Shown piece by piece: positions 1-9,186 of a DNA stretch of 64,000 nt (positions within the stretch are counted from its first letter, which is position 1; each line of letters begins with the position of its first letter). A model generated the notes under the pieces. The model searched no databases. It had not been told where the DNA came from and saw nothing but the letters and a program-made list of their open reading frames with translations. The position numbers and the translations under genes are program-made. This stretch comes from Azospirillum lipoferum 4B (GTDB lineage Bacteria; Pseudomonadota; Alphaproteobacteria; Azospirillales; Azospirillaceae): NCBI RefSeq assembly GCF_000283655.1, contig NC_016586.1, forward strand, positions 683,501-747,500, given 5' to 3'.

Positions 1-1
1 G

Positions 2-85
2 CTGAGCTCCATCCTGTCGGCGCTGCAGGTCCGGCTGGAACGCCGGTTCGGGCAGTATGGCGGTTTCCTGGAGGCGAAGTCGTGA
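2..85 (+). CDS. ABC transporter permease, C-terminal end (partial)
   Basis: Only the last 27 codons are inside the window, ending in TGA at 83-85. The tail contains LERRFGQYGG, typical of the C-terminus of HisM/GlnP-type permeases for polar amino acids. The stop overlaps the GTG start of the next gene (GTGA), so the two are translationally coupled parts of one importer. The substrate cannot be read from this fragment. Confidence 0.7.
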   Translation: MSSILSALQVRLERRFGQYGGFLEAKS

Positions 86-849
86 TCCGGCTGTCGAACA
101 TCGAAAAGCGCTTCGGCGAACTGACCGTGCTGAAGAGCGTGTCCGTCACGGTGGCGGAAGGGCGCGTCACCGCGCTGATCGGCCCGTCCGGCGGCGGCAA
201 GAGCACGCTGCTGCGCTGCATCAACCTGCTGGAAATCCCGACCGCCGGAACCGTGCGCATCGGCGAAGAGGAATTGGCCTTCAAGCCCGGCGGCAAGCCC
301 GGATGGAAGGACATCCAGCGGCTGCGCGGCCAGACCGGCATGGTGTTCCAGAACTTCCAGCTCTTCCCCCACCGTACGGCGGTGGAGAATGTGATGGAAG
401 GGCTGGTGACCGTGCAGAAATGGCCGGCGGAGAAGGCGCGGGAGCACGCGATGGCCCTGCTGCACAAGGTCGGCATGGCCCACAAGGCCGAGGCGTGGCC
501 CGCGACCCTGTCGGGCGGCCAGCAGCAGCGCGTCGCCATCGCCCGCGCGCTGGCCCCGTCGCCGCGCGTGCTTCTGTGCGACGAGCCGACCTCCGCGCTC
601 GATCCCGAACTGTCGGGCGAGGTGGTGGAGGTGCTGGGCACGCTGGCGGCGGAGGGCACCACCATGGTGATGGCCACCCACGACCTGCGCCTCGCCTCGC
701 GCATCGCGCATGAGGTGGTGTTCCTCGACGGCGGCGAGGTGGTGGAGACCGGCCCCTCGCGGGAACTGTTCACCCGCCCGGCGCGCGAACGCACCCAACG
801 CTTCATCGCCACCCTGACCCAACAGGGGCAGCAGGGCGAAGGGGTCTGA
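82..849 (+). CDS. Polar amino-acid ABC transporter, ATP-binding protein
   Basis: This 255-residue cytoplasmic ATPase powers an amino-acid importer. It has a Walker A motif GPSGGGKST (34-42), Q-loop glutamine 90, signature LSGGQQQR (143-150), Walker B VLLCDE (163-168) and switch histidine 200. The length and the FQNFQLFPH stretch fit the GlnQ/HisP family. The start is a GTG that overlaps the upstream permease stop. It is the last gene of its operon and faces adhE across about 75 bases. Substrate is unknown because the binding-protein gene lies outside the window. Confidence 0.9.
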   Translation: MIRLSNIEKRFGELTVLKSVSVTVAEGRVTALIGPSGGGKSTLLRCINLLEIPTAGTVRIGEEELAFKPGGKPGWKDIQRLRGQTGMVFQNFQLFPHRTAVENVMEGLVTVQKWPAEKAREHAMALLHKVGMAHKAEAWPATLSGGQQQRVAIARALAPSPRVLLCDEPTSALDPELSGEVVEVLGTLAAEGTTMVMATHDLRLASRIAHEVVFLDGGEVVETGPSRELFTRPARERTQRFIATLTQQGQQGEGV

Positions 850-925
850 AAACGTGTCTGGGGCTGCCGGGCGTGGGGCGTTCACCCCGGCCCGACGGCC
901 CCGGACGGTCATGCAAGGTTGTGCG

Positions 926-3586
926 TTATTCGGCAGCCGTCTTCGTGGCGCCGACCACGCTCAGCGCCGTTTGGCTGCGGTCGCTCTCCGGCTCGGCATA
1001 GGCGCGTCCATAGTAGCTGTCGAGCAGCAGCTGCCTGATCTCGGCGACCAGCGGATAGCGCGGGTTGGCGCCGGTGCACTGGTCGTCGAAGGCGGCCTCG
1101 GCAATCGCATCGACCCGCGCCAGGAACGCCGCCTCCGGCACCCCCGCCGCCTGGATCGAGGCCGGGATCTCCAAAGCCTGCTTCAGCTCCTCGACCCAGC
1201 CGATCAGCTTCTCCACCCGCTCATGGTCGCGGCTGCCGCCCAGGTCCAGATGCCGGGCGATCTGCGCATAGCGCGCCACCCCCTTGGGCCGGTCATACTG
1301 GCTGAACGCCGTCTGCTTGGTCGGGATGTCCGCCGCGTTGTAGCGGATCACGTTGGCGATCAGCAGCGCGTTGGCGATGCCGTGCGGAATGTGGAACTCA
1401 GCCCCCAGCTTGTGCGCCATCGAATGGCACACCCCGAGGAAGGCGTTGGCGAAGGCGATGCCGGCCAGCGTCGCCGCGTTGTGCACGAGTTCCCGCGCCT
1501 TCGGGTCCTTCGAGCCGTTGCGGTAGGCAGACGGCAGATGCTCCTTCAACAGCTTCAGCGCCTGCAAGGCCTGCCCGTCGGTGTACTCGTTCGCCACCAC
1601 CGAGACATAGGCCTCCAGCGCGTGCGTCACCGCGTCGATGCCGCCCGCCGCCGTCAGGCCCTTGGGCATGTCCATCACCAGATTGGCGTCGACGATCGCC
1701 AGCGTCGGCGTCAGCTCGTAATCGGCGATCGGATACTTGGTCCCGGTGCGCTCGTCGGTCACCACCGCAAAGGGCGTGACTTCCGATCCCGTGCCCGAGG
1801 TGGTCGGCACCGCCACCAGCTGCGCCTTCACGCCCAGCTTGGGGAAGGTGTAGATGCGCTTGCGGATGTCCATGAAGCGCAGCGCCAGATCCTCGAACGC
1901 CACCTCGGGCGCCTCGTACATCACCCAGATGATCTTGGCCGCATCCATCGGCGAGCCGCCACCCAGCGCCAGGATGACGTCGGGCTGGAAGGCATTCGCC
2001 AGAGCCACGCCCTTGCGCACCACCGCCAAGGTCGGGTCGGCGCTGACCTCGAAGAAGGTCTCGACCTCCAGACCCAGCGACTTCAGCACGCGGACGCTGT
2101 CGGCAACATGGCCGTTCTCGAACAGGAAGCGGTCGGTGACGATCAGGCAGCGCTTCTTGCCGCGCAGCTCCTCAAGCGCGAAGGGCAGGCAGCCGCGGCG
2201 GAAATAGATCGACTTGGGCAGCTTGTGCCACAGCATGTTCTCCGCCCTCTTCGCCACCGTCTTCTTGTTGATCAGGTGCTGCGGCCCGACATTCTCGGAG
2301 ATCGAGTTGCCGCCCCAGGACCCGCAGCCCAGTGTCAGCGACGGCGCGAGGCGGAAGTTGTAGAGGTCGCCGATGCCGCCATGCGACGACGGCGTGTTGA
2401 TCAGGATGCGGGCGGTCTTCATCTTGTCGCCGAAATGGCGGATGCGCTCGGCCTGCTGGTCCTGGTCGGTGTAGAGGACCGAGGTGTGGCCGATGCCGCC
2501 CAGCGCCACCAGGGCGGCGGCCTTGTCGCAGGCCTCGGGGAAGTCCTTGGCGCGGTAGAGCGCCAGGGTGGGCGACAGCTTCTCGTGGGCGAAGGGTTCG
2601 CTGTCGGCGATGTCGGTGACTTCGGCGATCAGCACCTTGGTGGCGTGCGGCACGGTGAGGCCGGCCATGGCGGCGATGGCGTGGGCGGGCTGGCCGACGA
2701 TGTCGGCGTTCAGATGGCCGTCGGTCAGCAGAACCTTGCGCACCGCGTCGGCCTCGCGGGCCGACAGGATGTAGCCGCCGTGATGGGCGAAGCGGTCGCG
2801 CACCGCGTCATAGACGGCATCGACCACCACCGCCGACTGTTCCGACGCGCAGACCACGCCGTTGTCGAAGGTCTTGGACATCAGGATGGAGGCCACCGCG
2901 CGCTTGATGTCGGCGAACTCGTCGATGACGGCCGGGGTGTTGCCGGCGCCGACGCCGATGGCGGGCTTGCCGGAGGAATAGGCGGCCTTGACCATGCCCG
3001 GCCCGCCGGTGGCGAGGATCAGGTTGATGTCGGGATGGTGCATGACGGCGTTGGAGAGCTCCAGCGAGGGCTCGTCGATCCAGCCGATGATGTCCTCGGG
3101 CGCGCCGGCCTCGACCGCGGCGGCGAGCACCAGGCGGGCGGCCTCGCAGGTCGATCTGCGGGCGCGGGGATGGGGGGAGAGCACCAGACCGTTGCGGGTC
3201 TTCAGCGCGATCAGCGCCTTGAAGATGGCGGTGGAGGTCGGGTTGGTGGTGGGGACGATGCCGCAGATCAGGCCGACCGGCTCGGCGATGGTGAGGATGC
3301 CGGCGTCGTCGTCTTCCGACAGGACGCCGCAGGTCTTGTCGTCCTTGTACTTGTTGTAGATGTATTCGGCGGCGAAGTGGTTCTTGATGACCTTGTCTTC
3401 CATCACGCCCATGCCGGTCTCCGCCACCGCCATCTTGGCGAGCGGAATGCGGGCGTCGGCGGCGGCCAGCGCCGCGCTGCGGAAGATCAGGTCGACCTTC
3501 TCCTGCGGATACTCGGCAAAGCGCGCTTGCGCCGCCTTCACCCGCGAGATCAGGGCGTTCAGGTCGGTGAGGGTCGTGACGGTCAT
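926..3586 (-). CDS. adhE: Bifunctional acetaldehyde-CoA / alcohol dehydrogenase AdhE
   Basis: AdhE reduces acetyl-CoA to acetaldehyde and then ethanol using NADH, and forms long cytoplasmic filaments (spirosomes) in known cases. The 886-residue protein starting MTVTTLTDLN has the usual length. The N-terminal half is an aldehyde dehydrogenase with the catalytic cysteine in GVVCASEQS. The C-terminal half is an iron alcohol dehydrogenase with NAD motif GGGSPMDAAK and metal-binding histidines in GVCHSMAHKLG and HIPHG. The frame stays open upstream to 3676, but that extension is basic and unlike the family, so the internal ATG at 3586 is preferred. The FixK-type regulator gene lies just upstream on the same strand, which fits a fermentative role at low oxygen. 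Confidence 0.93.
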   Translation of the reverse strand: MTVTTLTDLNALISRVKAAQARFAEYPQEKVDLIFRSAALAAADARIPLAKMAVAETGMGVMEDKVIKNHFAAEYIYNKYKDDKTCGVLSEDDDAGILTIAEPVGLICGIVPTTNPTSTAIFKALIALKTRNGLVLSPHPRARRSTCEAARLVLAAAVEAGAPEDIIGWIDEPSLELSNAVMHHPDINLILATGGPGMVKAAYSSGKPAIGVGAGNTPAVIDEFADIKRAVASILMSKTFDNGVVCASEQSAVVVDAVYDAVRDRFAHHGGYILSAREADAVRKVLLTDGHLNADIVGQPAHAIAAMAGLTVPHATKVLIAEVTDIADSEPFAHEKLSPTLALYRAKDFPEACDKAAALVALGGIGHTSVLYTDQDQQAERIRHFGDKMKTARILINTPSSHGGIGDLYNFRLAPSLTLGCGSWGGNSISENVGPQHLINKKTVAKRAENMLWHKLPKSIYFRRGCLPFALEELRGKKRCLIVTDRFLFENGHVADSVRVLKSLGLEVETFFEVSADPTLAVVRKGVALANAFQPDVILALGGGSPMDAAKIIWVMYEAPEVAFEDLALRFMDIRKRIYTFPKLGVKAQLVAVPTTSGTGSEVTPFAVVTDERTGTKYPIADYELTPTLAIVDANLVMDMPKGLTAAGGIDAVTHALEAYVSVVANEYTDGQALQALKLLKEHLPSAYRNGSKDPKARELVHNAATLAGIAFANAFLGVCHSMAHKLGAEFHIPHGIANALLIANVIRYNAADIPTKQTAFSQYDRPKGVARYAQIARHLDLGGSRDHERVEKLIGWVEELKQALEIPASIQAAGVPEAAFLARVDAIAEAAFDDQCTGANPRYPLVAEIRQLLLDSYYGRAYAEPESDRSQTALSVVGATKTAAE

Positions 3587-3696
3587 GGTCATCATCCACT
3601 TGCTGTCCGGGGGCCGCCGTTCGGGCGCGCCGCTGCGGTTCCGGACGCCGATGCGCCCGGACCGCGGCCAAGTCATCGATAAGGAGTCGGTGCGGG

Positions 3697-4425
3697 TCAG
3701 AAGCCGCCGGCGAGGTCGGCCAGGGCGTCGCGGTCCAGCAGGTCCAGCTTGCCGCCAACGAGGATGCGGATCAGGCGGGTCGACTTCAGCTTGGTCAGGG
3801 TGCGCGACACGGTCTCGGTGGTCAGGCCGAGATGGTCGGCGATGTCGCTGCGGCCCATCGGCAGGTCGATGGTGCGCTCGCCGCCCTTGCGGTCGCTGAG
3901 GCGCAGCAGGAAGGTCGCAACCTTCTCGGCGGCACTCTTGCGGCCCAGCAGCACCATCTGGTCCTGCGCCGCGATCAGTTCCGAGGTGGTCGCCGACAGC
4001 AGCTTGCGGGCGAAGGCCGGCTGCGCGTCCATCAAGGCGTCCAGTTCCAGCCGCGGGATGCGCTGGATGGTGGTCGCGGTGACGGTTTCGGCGGTGTAGA
4101 GATACTGAGAGGCGAAGGCCAGCCCCATCATGTCGCCGGCCTGCAGGAAGCCGATGATCTGGCGCCGGCCGTCGGGGAGCATCTTGTAGAGGCGGACCAT
4201 GCCGCTCAACACCCGGAACACCGAGCCGGCCGCATCGCCTTCGCTGAACAGCGTGGTCTCGCGCTCATGGACCTTGGAGTGGCCCAGGCTGGCGAGCGGG
4301 TCGGCGGGGTTGCGCGGCTGGACGGCAGCGCCCATCCCGGCGGTCGGCGTCATCGCCAGGGCGGAGACCAGATAACCAGGAACGGCGCGGTTGGCGTGGG
4401 CGGCAATGGCGGCGTGCGTGGACAT
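3697..4425 (-). CDS. fixK: Crp/Fnr-family regulator, FixK-type
   Basis: This 242-residue DNA-binding regulator has a cyclic-nucleotide-type beta-barrel (about 50-160) and a C-terminal winged helix. Its recognition helix region DIADHLGLTTETVSRTLTKL closely matches FixK. The protein contains no cysteine, so it cannot carry an Fnr-type iron-sulfur cluster and probably takes its oxygen signal from FixLJ. A GAGG sequence sits 5 bases before the ATG. It lies about 1.3 kb from fixJ-fixL on the same strand and directly upstream of adhE. Known FixK proteins bind TTGAT-N4-ATCAA-like sites; similar boxes occur elsewhere in this window. The exact FixK versus other subgroup assignment is inference. Confidence 0.82.
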   Translation of the reverse strand: MSTHAAIAAHANRAVPGYLVSALAMTPTAGMGAAVQPRNPADPLASLGHSKVHERETTLFSEGDAAGSVFRVLSGMVRLYKMLPDGRRQIIGFLQAGDMMGLAFASQYLYTAETVTATTIQRIPRLELDALMDAQPAFARKLLSATTSELIAAQDQMVLLGRKSAAEKVATFLLRLSDRKGGERTIDLPMGRSDIADHLGLTTETVSRTLTKLKSTRLIRILVGGKLDLLDRDALADLAGGF

Positions 4426-4514
4426 GGTAGCCTCGACCTTTGCGGTGCGGTGCGCTCCGGTTCGTTCCGGGGTGCATCTGATGGCCCGAAGCTATCGATC
4501 CCCTGCCGTGCTGT

Positions 4515-4576
4515 GCAGTTCGGTGATGTACCTAAGGAAGTTTGCGTAGGTAAGTGTACGTACGTAAGGGACCGTA
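4515..4576 (-). promoter_or_regulatory. Candidate response-regulator binding region upstream of the fixK-type gene
   Basis: Read on the minus strand, this region holds the related heptamers TACGTAC and TACCTAC, with an inverted TAGGTAC a little further on. A cluster of near-repeats about 90-150 bases before the start codon is a plausible binding region for FixJ, whose gene is nearby. The match to a published FixJ consensus is only loose. Confidence 0.35.
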
Positions 4577-4635
4577 TGGGGGGCGCGGGGCGAGGATTAT
4601 TGGAAGAGCCACGCAGTGCATCCCCCTCACCCCGA

Positions 4636-4658
4636 CCCTCTCCCCGGGGGGGAGAGGG
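4636..4658. repeat. Short CCCTCTCCCCG-type palindrome
   Basis: One perfect-arm palindrome, CCCTCTCC ... GGAGAGGG, lies just after the stop of the receiver fragment (minus strand). It belongs to the same family as the elements at 17628, 23644 and 48069. It could form an mRNA 3' hairpin. Confidence 0.7.
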
Positions 4659-4666
4659 AGACTATC

Positions 4667-4849
4667 TCAGGCGGCGGCAGCCGACGGCAGCAGGCGGTTC
4701 AGCATGTCGATCAGCTGATCCTCGTCGAACGGCTTCTCCAGCACGGCAACGACGCCGGCCTCCTTGGCGCGGGCGAAGGTGGCGGGGTCGCCGCGGCCGG
4801 ACACCATGATCACCGGCATCCCGCCCGGCCCGCTGTCCAAATGATCCAT
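4667..4849 (-). CDS. Truncated receiver-domain protein, 60 residues
   Basis: This short frame encodes the C-terminal half of a CheY-like receiver: MPVIMVSGRGDP (strand 4 with the conserved hydroxyl residue) and VLEKPFDEDQL (the conserved Lys-Pro loop). The first half, including the phospho-accepting aspartate, is missing. It is not simple debris, because a strong GGAGG lies 5 bases before the ATG at 4849 and the frame is intact to TGA. It lies about 125 bases downstream of fixJ on the same strand. In Sinorhizobium and Caulobacter a single-domain receiver-like protein, FixT, inhibits FixL; whether this is a reduced relative or a decaying gene cannot be decided here. Confidence 0.55.
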   Translation of the reverse strand: MDHLDSGPGGMPVIMVSGRGDPATFARAKEAGVVAVLEKPFDEDQLIDMLNRLLPSAAAA

Positions 4850-4973
4850 GACCGCCTCCGAACTTCCATGCAAACAGGATTGCGCCGACGGTGCGGCGCG
4901 TCATGGAAGATAAAAGGCTGCGGGGGGCGCCGATATACGGACCAATGCGTATGCGGCGCGCTTTTGATGCAGA

Positions 4974-5696
4974 TCACGCGCCTCCGGGGACCACGCCCGC
5001 GGCAATCGCCATGCGCACCAGGATCGGCAGGCTGTCGGCCTGCATCTTCTCCATCACCCGCGCGCGGTGGATTTCCACGGTGCGCGGGCTGATCGACAGT
5101 TCGAAGGCGATGACCTTGTTCGACTTGCCCGCGACCAGCCAGCGCAGCACGTCGAGTTCCCGCGGCGTCAGGGCGGCGAGGCGGGCCAGCACCTCCGGCG
5201 GCGCCGAGACGGCAGGCGGGGGTGCCGGCTGTTCCTGTACCGCGGCCGTCTGCGCGGCATCCGCCGTCCGGCTTTCCGCCGCGCGGGCAAGGGCAAGGGT
5301 GAGGGCGGAGCGCACGGCGGCGAGCAGCGCCTCCTCCTCGAACGGCTTCTCGACGAAATCGACCGCCCCCGCCTTCATGGCGCGCACGGCGAGCGGCACG
5401 TCGCCATGGCCGGTCATCACCACCACCGGCATGGCATGGCCGCCGCGGGTCAGCCGCTCCTGCACGTCCAGGCCGCTCATCTGCGGCATCCGCACATCGA
5501 CCAGCAGGCATCCGGGGCGCGACGGCGCGCCGGACTCCAGGAAGGCGAGCGGGGTGGAGAAGCTCTCCGCCCGGAAGCCGGCGCAGTCCAGCAGGACCTC
5601 CAGGGAGTCGCGAATGGCGTCGTCGTCGTCGAGGATGAAGACGGTGAGGTCGGCGGCCATGTCGGATCCGGCGTGGGGCGTGACGTCAGCGGGCAT
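4974..5696 (-). CDS. fixJ: FixJ-type response regulator
   Basis: FixJ is the transcription factor phosphorylated by FixL at low oxygen. The 240-residue protein has a receiver domain (about 18-130) with acidic pocket DDDD near 23-26, phospho-acceptor Asp67 in LLVDVRMP, Thr95 and Lys117. A proline-rich linker (about 145-170) leads to a LuxR-type helix-turn-helix ([19 protein letters not shown] and [16 protein letters not shown]). The ATG at 5696 is chosen because GGAGG sits 6 bases upstream. This start overlaps the fixL stop by 11 bases, indicating coupled translation. The linker is longer than in rhizobial FixJ. Confidence 0.85.
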   Translation of the reverse strand: MPADVTPHAGSDMAADLTVFILDDDDAIRDSLEVLLDCAGFRAESFSTPLAFLESGAPSRPGCLLVDVRMPQMSGLDVQERLTRGGHAMPVVVMTGHGDVPLAVRAMKAGAVDFVEKPFEEEALLAAVRSALTLALARAAESRTADAAQTAAVQEQPAPPPAVSAPPEVLARLAALTPRELDVLRWLVAGKSNKVIAFELSISPRTVEIHRARVMEKMQADSLPILVRMAIAAGVVPGGA

Positions 5697-7284
5697 CGCC
5701 GGCCTCCGGGGTGGCATCCGCGCCGACATCCCCATCGGCATCTCCACTGGCATCCGATGCGGACAGCGGAACGGTGAAGGCGAAGCTGGCGCCGGAGCCG
5801 GGGGGAGCCGCCGCCGGCTCCAGCCACAGCCGGCCGCCATGGGCCTCGATGATCGAGCGGCAGATCGACAGGCCGAGCCCCATGCCGCTGCTCTTGGTGG
5901 TGACGAAGGGCTGGAACAGCTGGGCGCGCACCGTCTCCGGCACGCCGGGACCGCTGTCGCTGACGGCGACGCGGCAGAAGCCGGGCTCGCCCGGCTCGGC
6001 GCCGGTGTGGACGGTCAGCACCCGCTGCGCCCCGGCCGGGCTTCCCTGCGCCATCGCCTCGATGGCGTTGCGGACGAGGTTGAGGATCACCTGCTGGACC
6101 TGGACCTTGTCGATCAGCACCAGCGGGTCGGCGGCGTCGAAGTCGAAGCGGACATGAAGCTCCCGCTCCTTCGCGCCGACCAGGGCGAGCGCGCTCGCCT
6201 CCTCCACCACCTTGTTGAGCGGCTCGACCGAGCGGTGGGTCTTGCCCTTTTCGATGAAGCTGCGCAGGTGGCGGATGATCTGGCCGGCGCGGGTGGCCTG
6301 GGCGCTCGCCTTGTCGACCATGTCCATCGCCTTGACCACCGTTTCCGGCCGTTCCATCAGGCGCTTGGCGGCCTTGGCATAGTTGATGACGGCGGTCAGC
6401 GGCTGGTTCAGTTCATGCGCCAGCGTCGAGGCCATCTGGCCCATGGCGCTGACCCGGCTGACATGCAGCAGTTCCGACTGGAGTTCCTGCAGGCGCCGTT
6501 CGGTGGCCTGCCGTTCGGTGAGGTCGCGGACGAAGCCGGTGAAGCGGCGCTGGCCGGCGAGCAGCACCTCGCCCACCGCCAGTTCCATCGGGAACACCGA
6601 CCCGTCGCGCCGCTGGCCGGAGACGACGCGGCCGATGCCGATGATGCGGCGCTCGCCCGTCCTGCCGTAACGCTCCAGATAGGCGTCGTGCTGCTCCCGG
6701 TAGGGCGAGGGCATCAGCATGCTGATATTTTGCCCGATCGCCTCCGCCGCAGCATAGCCGAACAGCCGTTCGGCCGCCGGGCTGAAGGATTCGATCAGCC
6801 CCTTCTCGTCGATGACGATGATGGCTTCCGGCACCGTCTCCAGGATGGAGGTCAGGCGGGCCTCGCGCTCGCGCAGCGCCGCCTCCGCCCGTTTGGCCGC
6901 GGTCAGGTCGCGGATGATGCCGATATAGACGGGGGCGCCGTCCTGGCTGGCCTCGCCGATCGACAGATCCATCGGGAAGCAGGAGCCGTCCTTGCGCAGG
7001 CCGGTCACCTCGCGGCCGATGCCGATGATGCGGCGCTCGCCGGTGCGGTGGTAGCGCTCCAGATAGCCGTCATGCTCCTCCTGGTAAGGCGACGGCATCA
7101 GCATCTTGACATTGCTGCCGATCACTTCGGCGGCGGTCCAGCCGAACAGGCGCTCGCAGGCAGGGTTGAAGGTCTTGATCCGGCCGCGGTCGTCGATGAT
7201 GACGATCCCGTCGGGCACGGTGTCCAGCATCGCCTGCAACTGCGATAGCGCGTCCAGGTTTTCATCCCGGAGGTCGTCGGCCAC
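5686..7284 (-). CDS. fixL: FixL-type oxygen-sensing histidine kinase with two PAS domains
   Basis: FixL is a haem-PAS kinase that phosphorylates FixJ when oxygen is low. This 532-residue protein has two tandem PAS domains (about 15-130 and 145-260), then a kinase core with H-box LAHELNQPL (His290), N-box [10 protein letters not shown] and glycine boxes DSGPGVP and GMGLGLS. Aligned to Bradyrhizobium FixL, both PAS domains keep the proximal haem histidine (His71 in [10 protein letters not shown], His199 in [10 protein letters not shown]) and arginines equivalent to Arg206 and Arg220. No membrane segment is seen, so it is probably soluble. The GTG at 7284 is preferred because AAGAGGG lies 7 bases upstream and it avoids overlap with uvsE; an upstream start at 7416 would overlap uvsE. 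Confidence 0.85.
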   Translation of the reverse strand: MADDLRDENLDALSQLQAMLDTVPDGIVIIDDRGRIKTFNPACERLFGWTAAEVIGSNVKMLMPSPYQEEHDGYLERYHRTGERRIIGIGREVTGLRKDGSCFPMDLSIGEASQDGAPVYIGIIRDLTAAKRAEAALREREARLTSILETVPEAIIVIDEKGLIESFSPAAERLFGYAAAEAIGQNISMLMPSPYREQHDAYLERYGRTGERRIIGIGRVVSGQRRDGSVFPMELAVGEVLLAGQRRFTGFVRDLTERQATERRLQELQSELLHVSRVSAMGQMASTLAHELNQPLTAVINYAKAAKRLMERPETVVKAMDMVDKASAQATRAGQIIRHLRSFIEKGKTHRSVEPLNKVVEEASALALVGAKERELHVRFDFDAADPLVLIDKVQVQQVILNLVRNAIEAMAQGSPAGAQRVLTVHTGAEPGEPGFCRVAVSDSGPGVPETVRAQLFQPFVTTKSSGMGLGLSICRSIIEAHGGRLWLEPAAAPPGSGASFAFTVPLSASDASGDADGDVGADATPEAGDAR

Positions 7285-7357
7285 GTCCAAACCCTCTTGT
7301 GAAATCAATCTGCTGTCATTCGTCTCCGGCAACAGAGTAGTTGAGTACAACCGTCGG

Positions 7358-8434
7358 TCAAGGCTGCAGATCGGGCGAGGCGGCCACGGCCCCGCTGCCG
7401 AGGGCGTCGAGCTCAAGGTCGTCGACCGCGAGATTCTTGGCCTTGGCCTCCACCTCGAAATCGGCCCAGGAGAGATGGTCCGCCACCAGCCGGTTCACGG
7501 CGCGGTTCCACATGCGCTGGGAATGGGCGCGCAGATCCTTGGTCGTCAGCCCGCGCGCCGCCAGCGCGGCATAGTCCGGCAGGCTGTCGGCCGGCCAGTC
7601 CGCCAGCAAATCCTCGCGCGACACGCTGATATGGGCGACCGGGCGCACCCCGCGCCAGGAGCCGATGACGGTGGCGATTCGCGGATCGTCGGGACGCAGA
7701 TACTCCCCTTGCGTGCGGACCCAGTGATGGTGGAGGTCGAGCACGATCGGCACGGCATCGGCCAGCGGCAGCAGGTCGTCCAGCCCGAAGGACATCTCGT
7801 CGTTCTCGACGGTCAGCAGGTTGCGTGCGTCCTCCGACAGCAGGGCGAGGCCGCGGCGGAAACCGGCGATCCCCTCCCCGCGCCCACCGCCATGGATGTT
7901 GACATGCGCGCCTTGCGGGTGCCAGCCGCCGGCCAGCCCCATCATCCGCAGGATGTCGGCATGGTATTCCAGCTCCGCCACCGCATTGTCGAGGGTGGCG
8001 GAATTGGCGCTGTTCAGCACGCAATACTGGTCCGGGTGCAGCCCGATGCGGATGCCGGCCTCCACCGCCTTGCGGCCGGCATGCTCCAACCCGCTCTGCA
8101 CCAGCGACCGGATGCCGGGCTGGCGGTAGAGCGGCCGTCCGACCTCGTGGGTGTAGGCCGGCAGCAGTCCGCTGTTGACGCGCAGCAGGCGGCGATAGGC
8201 CGGTTGCCGGGCGACCTCGTCCAGCTGCAGATGCAGGGCCAGCAGGTTGCGACGCAGCACCCCGGTCAGTTTTTCCTCGGCGCGGGCAGGACCGAGCTTG
8301 GTCAGCGTCGCGATGGTGACGGTGCCGGGATTCATGCGCGTGGCAAGGCCGGCGTCGCCATCGGGCGGGATATACTGGCAGCACCAGCCGAAGCGGGGGG
8401 CGGAGGAGGACGGGATGTGAGCGCTGTCGGGCAT
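7358..8434 (-). CDS. uvsE: UV damage endonuclease UvsE
   Basis: UvsE/UVDE nicks DNA 5' to UV photoproducts and starts an excision-repair route independent of UvrABC. The 358-residue protein starting [11 protein letters not shown] begins with RFGWCCQYI and carries the barrel motifs [31 protein letters not shown] and [10 protein letters not shown], which supply metal-binding residues. It is slightly longer than Bacillus-type members. The open frame runs further upstream to 8683, but that part is arginine-rich shadow sequence. The gene lies between the replication genes and fixL, all on the minus strand. Confidence 0.85.
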   Translation of the reverse strand: MPDSAHIPSSSAPRFGWCCQYIPPDGDAGLATRMNPGTVTIATLTKLGPARAEEKLTGVLRRNLLALHLQLDEVARQPAYRRLLRVNSGLLPAYTHEVGRPLYRQPGIRSLVQSGLEHAGRKAVEAGIRIGLHPDQYCVLNSANSATLDNAVAELEYHADILRMMGLAGGWHPQGAHVNIHGGGRGEGIAGFRRGLALLSEDARNLLTVENDEMSFGLDDLLPLADAVPIVLDLHHHWVRTQGEYLRPDDPRIATVIGSWRGVRPVAHISVSREDLLADWPADSLPDYAALAARGLTTKDLRAHSQRMWNRAVNRLVADHLSWADFEVEAKAKNLAVDDLELDALGSGAVAASPDLQP

Positions 8435-8508
8435 CGGTCGGCACTGTGAAGCGGACGGGTCCCTTGATATGGACCGCCGGCAGGCACCGTCCACCGCAGG
8501 GACCAACA

Positions 8509-9174
8509 TCACCCCATCCCGCCCATCCGGCGCAGCCCCCCGGTCGCGACCGCCTGCAGGTCGGTGCCGCGGGCGTCGCGTGGAGCGGCCGCGGCCAGCG
8601 CGCCCAGACGGTCGGCCAGCGCGCGTTCGGCTGCGCACAGCTCCTCGCACAGGGCCCGCATCTCGGCGATGGAGGGACGCCATTTCCGGCTGCGCCGCCA
8701 GCTGCGGGCTGCGGCATCGATGACCCAGGCCGGGTATTCGCCCAGATCCTCGGCCCAGTCGAGCGCCATCATCCGCTCCACCTCGGGCGACAGCCCCTTG
8801 GCCGGGAAATGGCTGAGCAGGGTCAGCACGCGGCCGAGCAGATGGTCGCTGTCGGCCGGAGCCAGCACGGTGGCGTACAGCTCCTCAAGGCTCTGGCGGG
8901 CGAGCGTGGCCTCGGCGGCGGTGACGCCGTCCGGTGGCGACCACAACTCGATCATGCCGTCGAAACCGTCGTCGCCGAAGCGCGGGCGGCGGTCGGTCCG
9001 GCCTTGGGCGAGAAGCCGCTGGAGCGGCGGCGGCAGCGTGGCGGTCAGGCGGGCCTGCCGAAGGGGCGCCGGCAATGCCGGGTCGAAGGCAGCCGCCGAG
9101 GACGGGGAGGAGGAGCGCGGCAGGGCGGTGACAGTGGCGCTTCGCTTGGGGACACTTTTATTGGCTGCGGTCAT
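8509..9174 (-). CDS. Hypothetical protein of the replication region
   Basis: This 221-residue protein has no family I can name. The N-terminal third is basic and low in complexity. The centre is helical, with PADSDHLLGRVLTLLSHFP and AWVIDAAARSWRRSRKWRPS, a pattern that recalls replication accessory proteins carried beside phage and plasmid initiators. GGGGAG lies 5 bases before the ATG. It starts 12 bases after the stop of the helix-turn-helix gene and is probably co-transcribed with it, away from the iteron array. A role as helicase loader or copy control is inference from position only. Confidence 0.6.
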   Translation of the reverse strand: MTAANKSVPKRSATVTALPRSSSPSSAAAFDPALPAPLRQARLTATLPPPLQRLLAQGRTDRRPRFGDDGFDGMIELWSPPDGVTAAEATLARQSLEELYATVLAPADSDHLLGRVLTLLSHFPAKGLSPEVERMMALDWAEDLGEYPAWVIDAAARSWRRSRKWRPSIAEMRALCEELCAAERALADRLGALAAAAPRDARGTDLQAVATGGLRRMGGMG

Positions 9175-9186
9175 CGGTCTCCCCTT

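Noticed and set aside
854-3682. Very long open frame antisense to adhE
   Set aside because: The high GC content keeps antisense frames open. The reading is rich in Arg, Gly, Asp and His with no domain, whereas the opposite strand encodes a clear AdhE. The same applies to the long frames opposite fixL, xylFAB, the pxp operon, nosZ, nosR and nap.
6700-7060. Possible loss of the FixL haem histidine (Arg-Arg before IIGIGR)
   Set aside because: That position corresponds to His214, not the proximal ligand. The ligand equivalent to His200 is present in both PAS domains.
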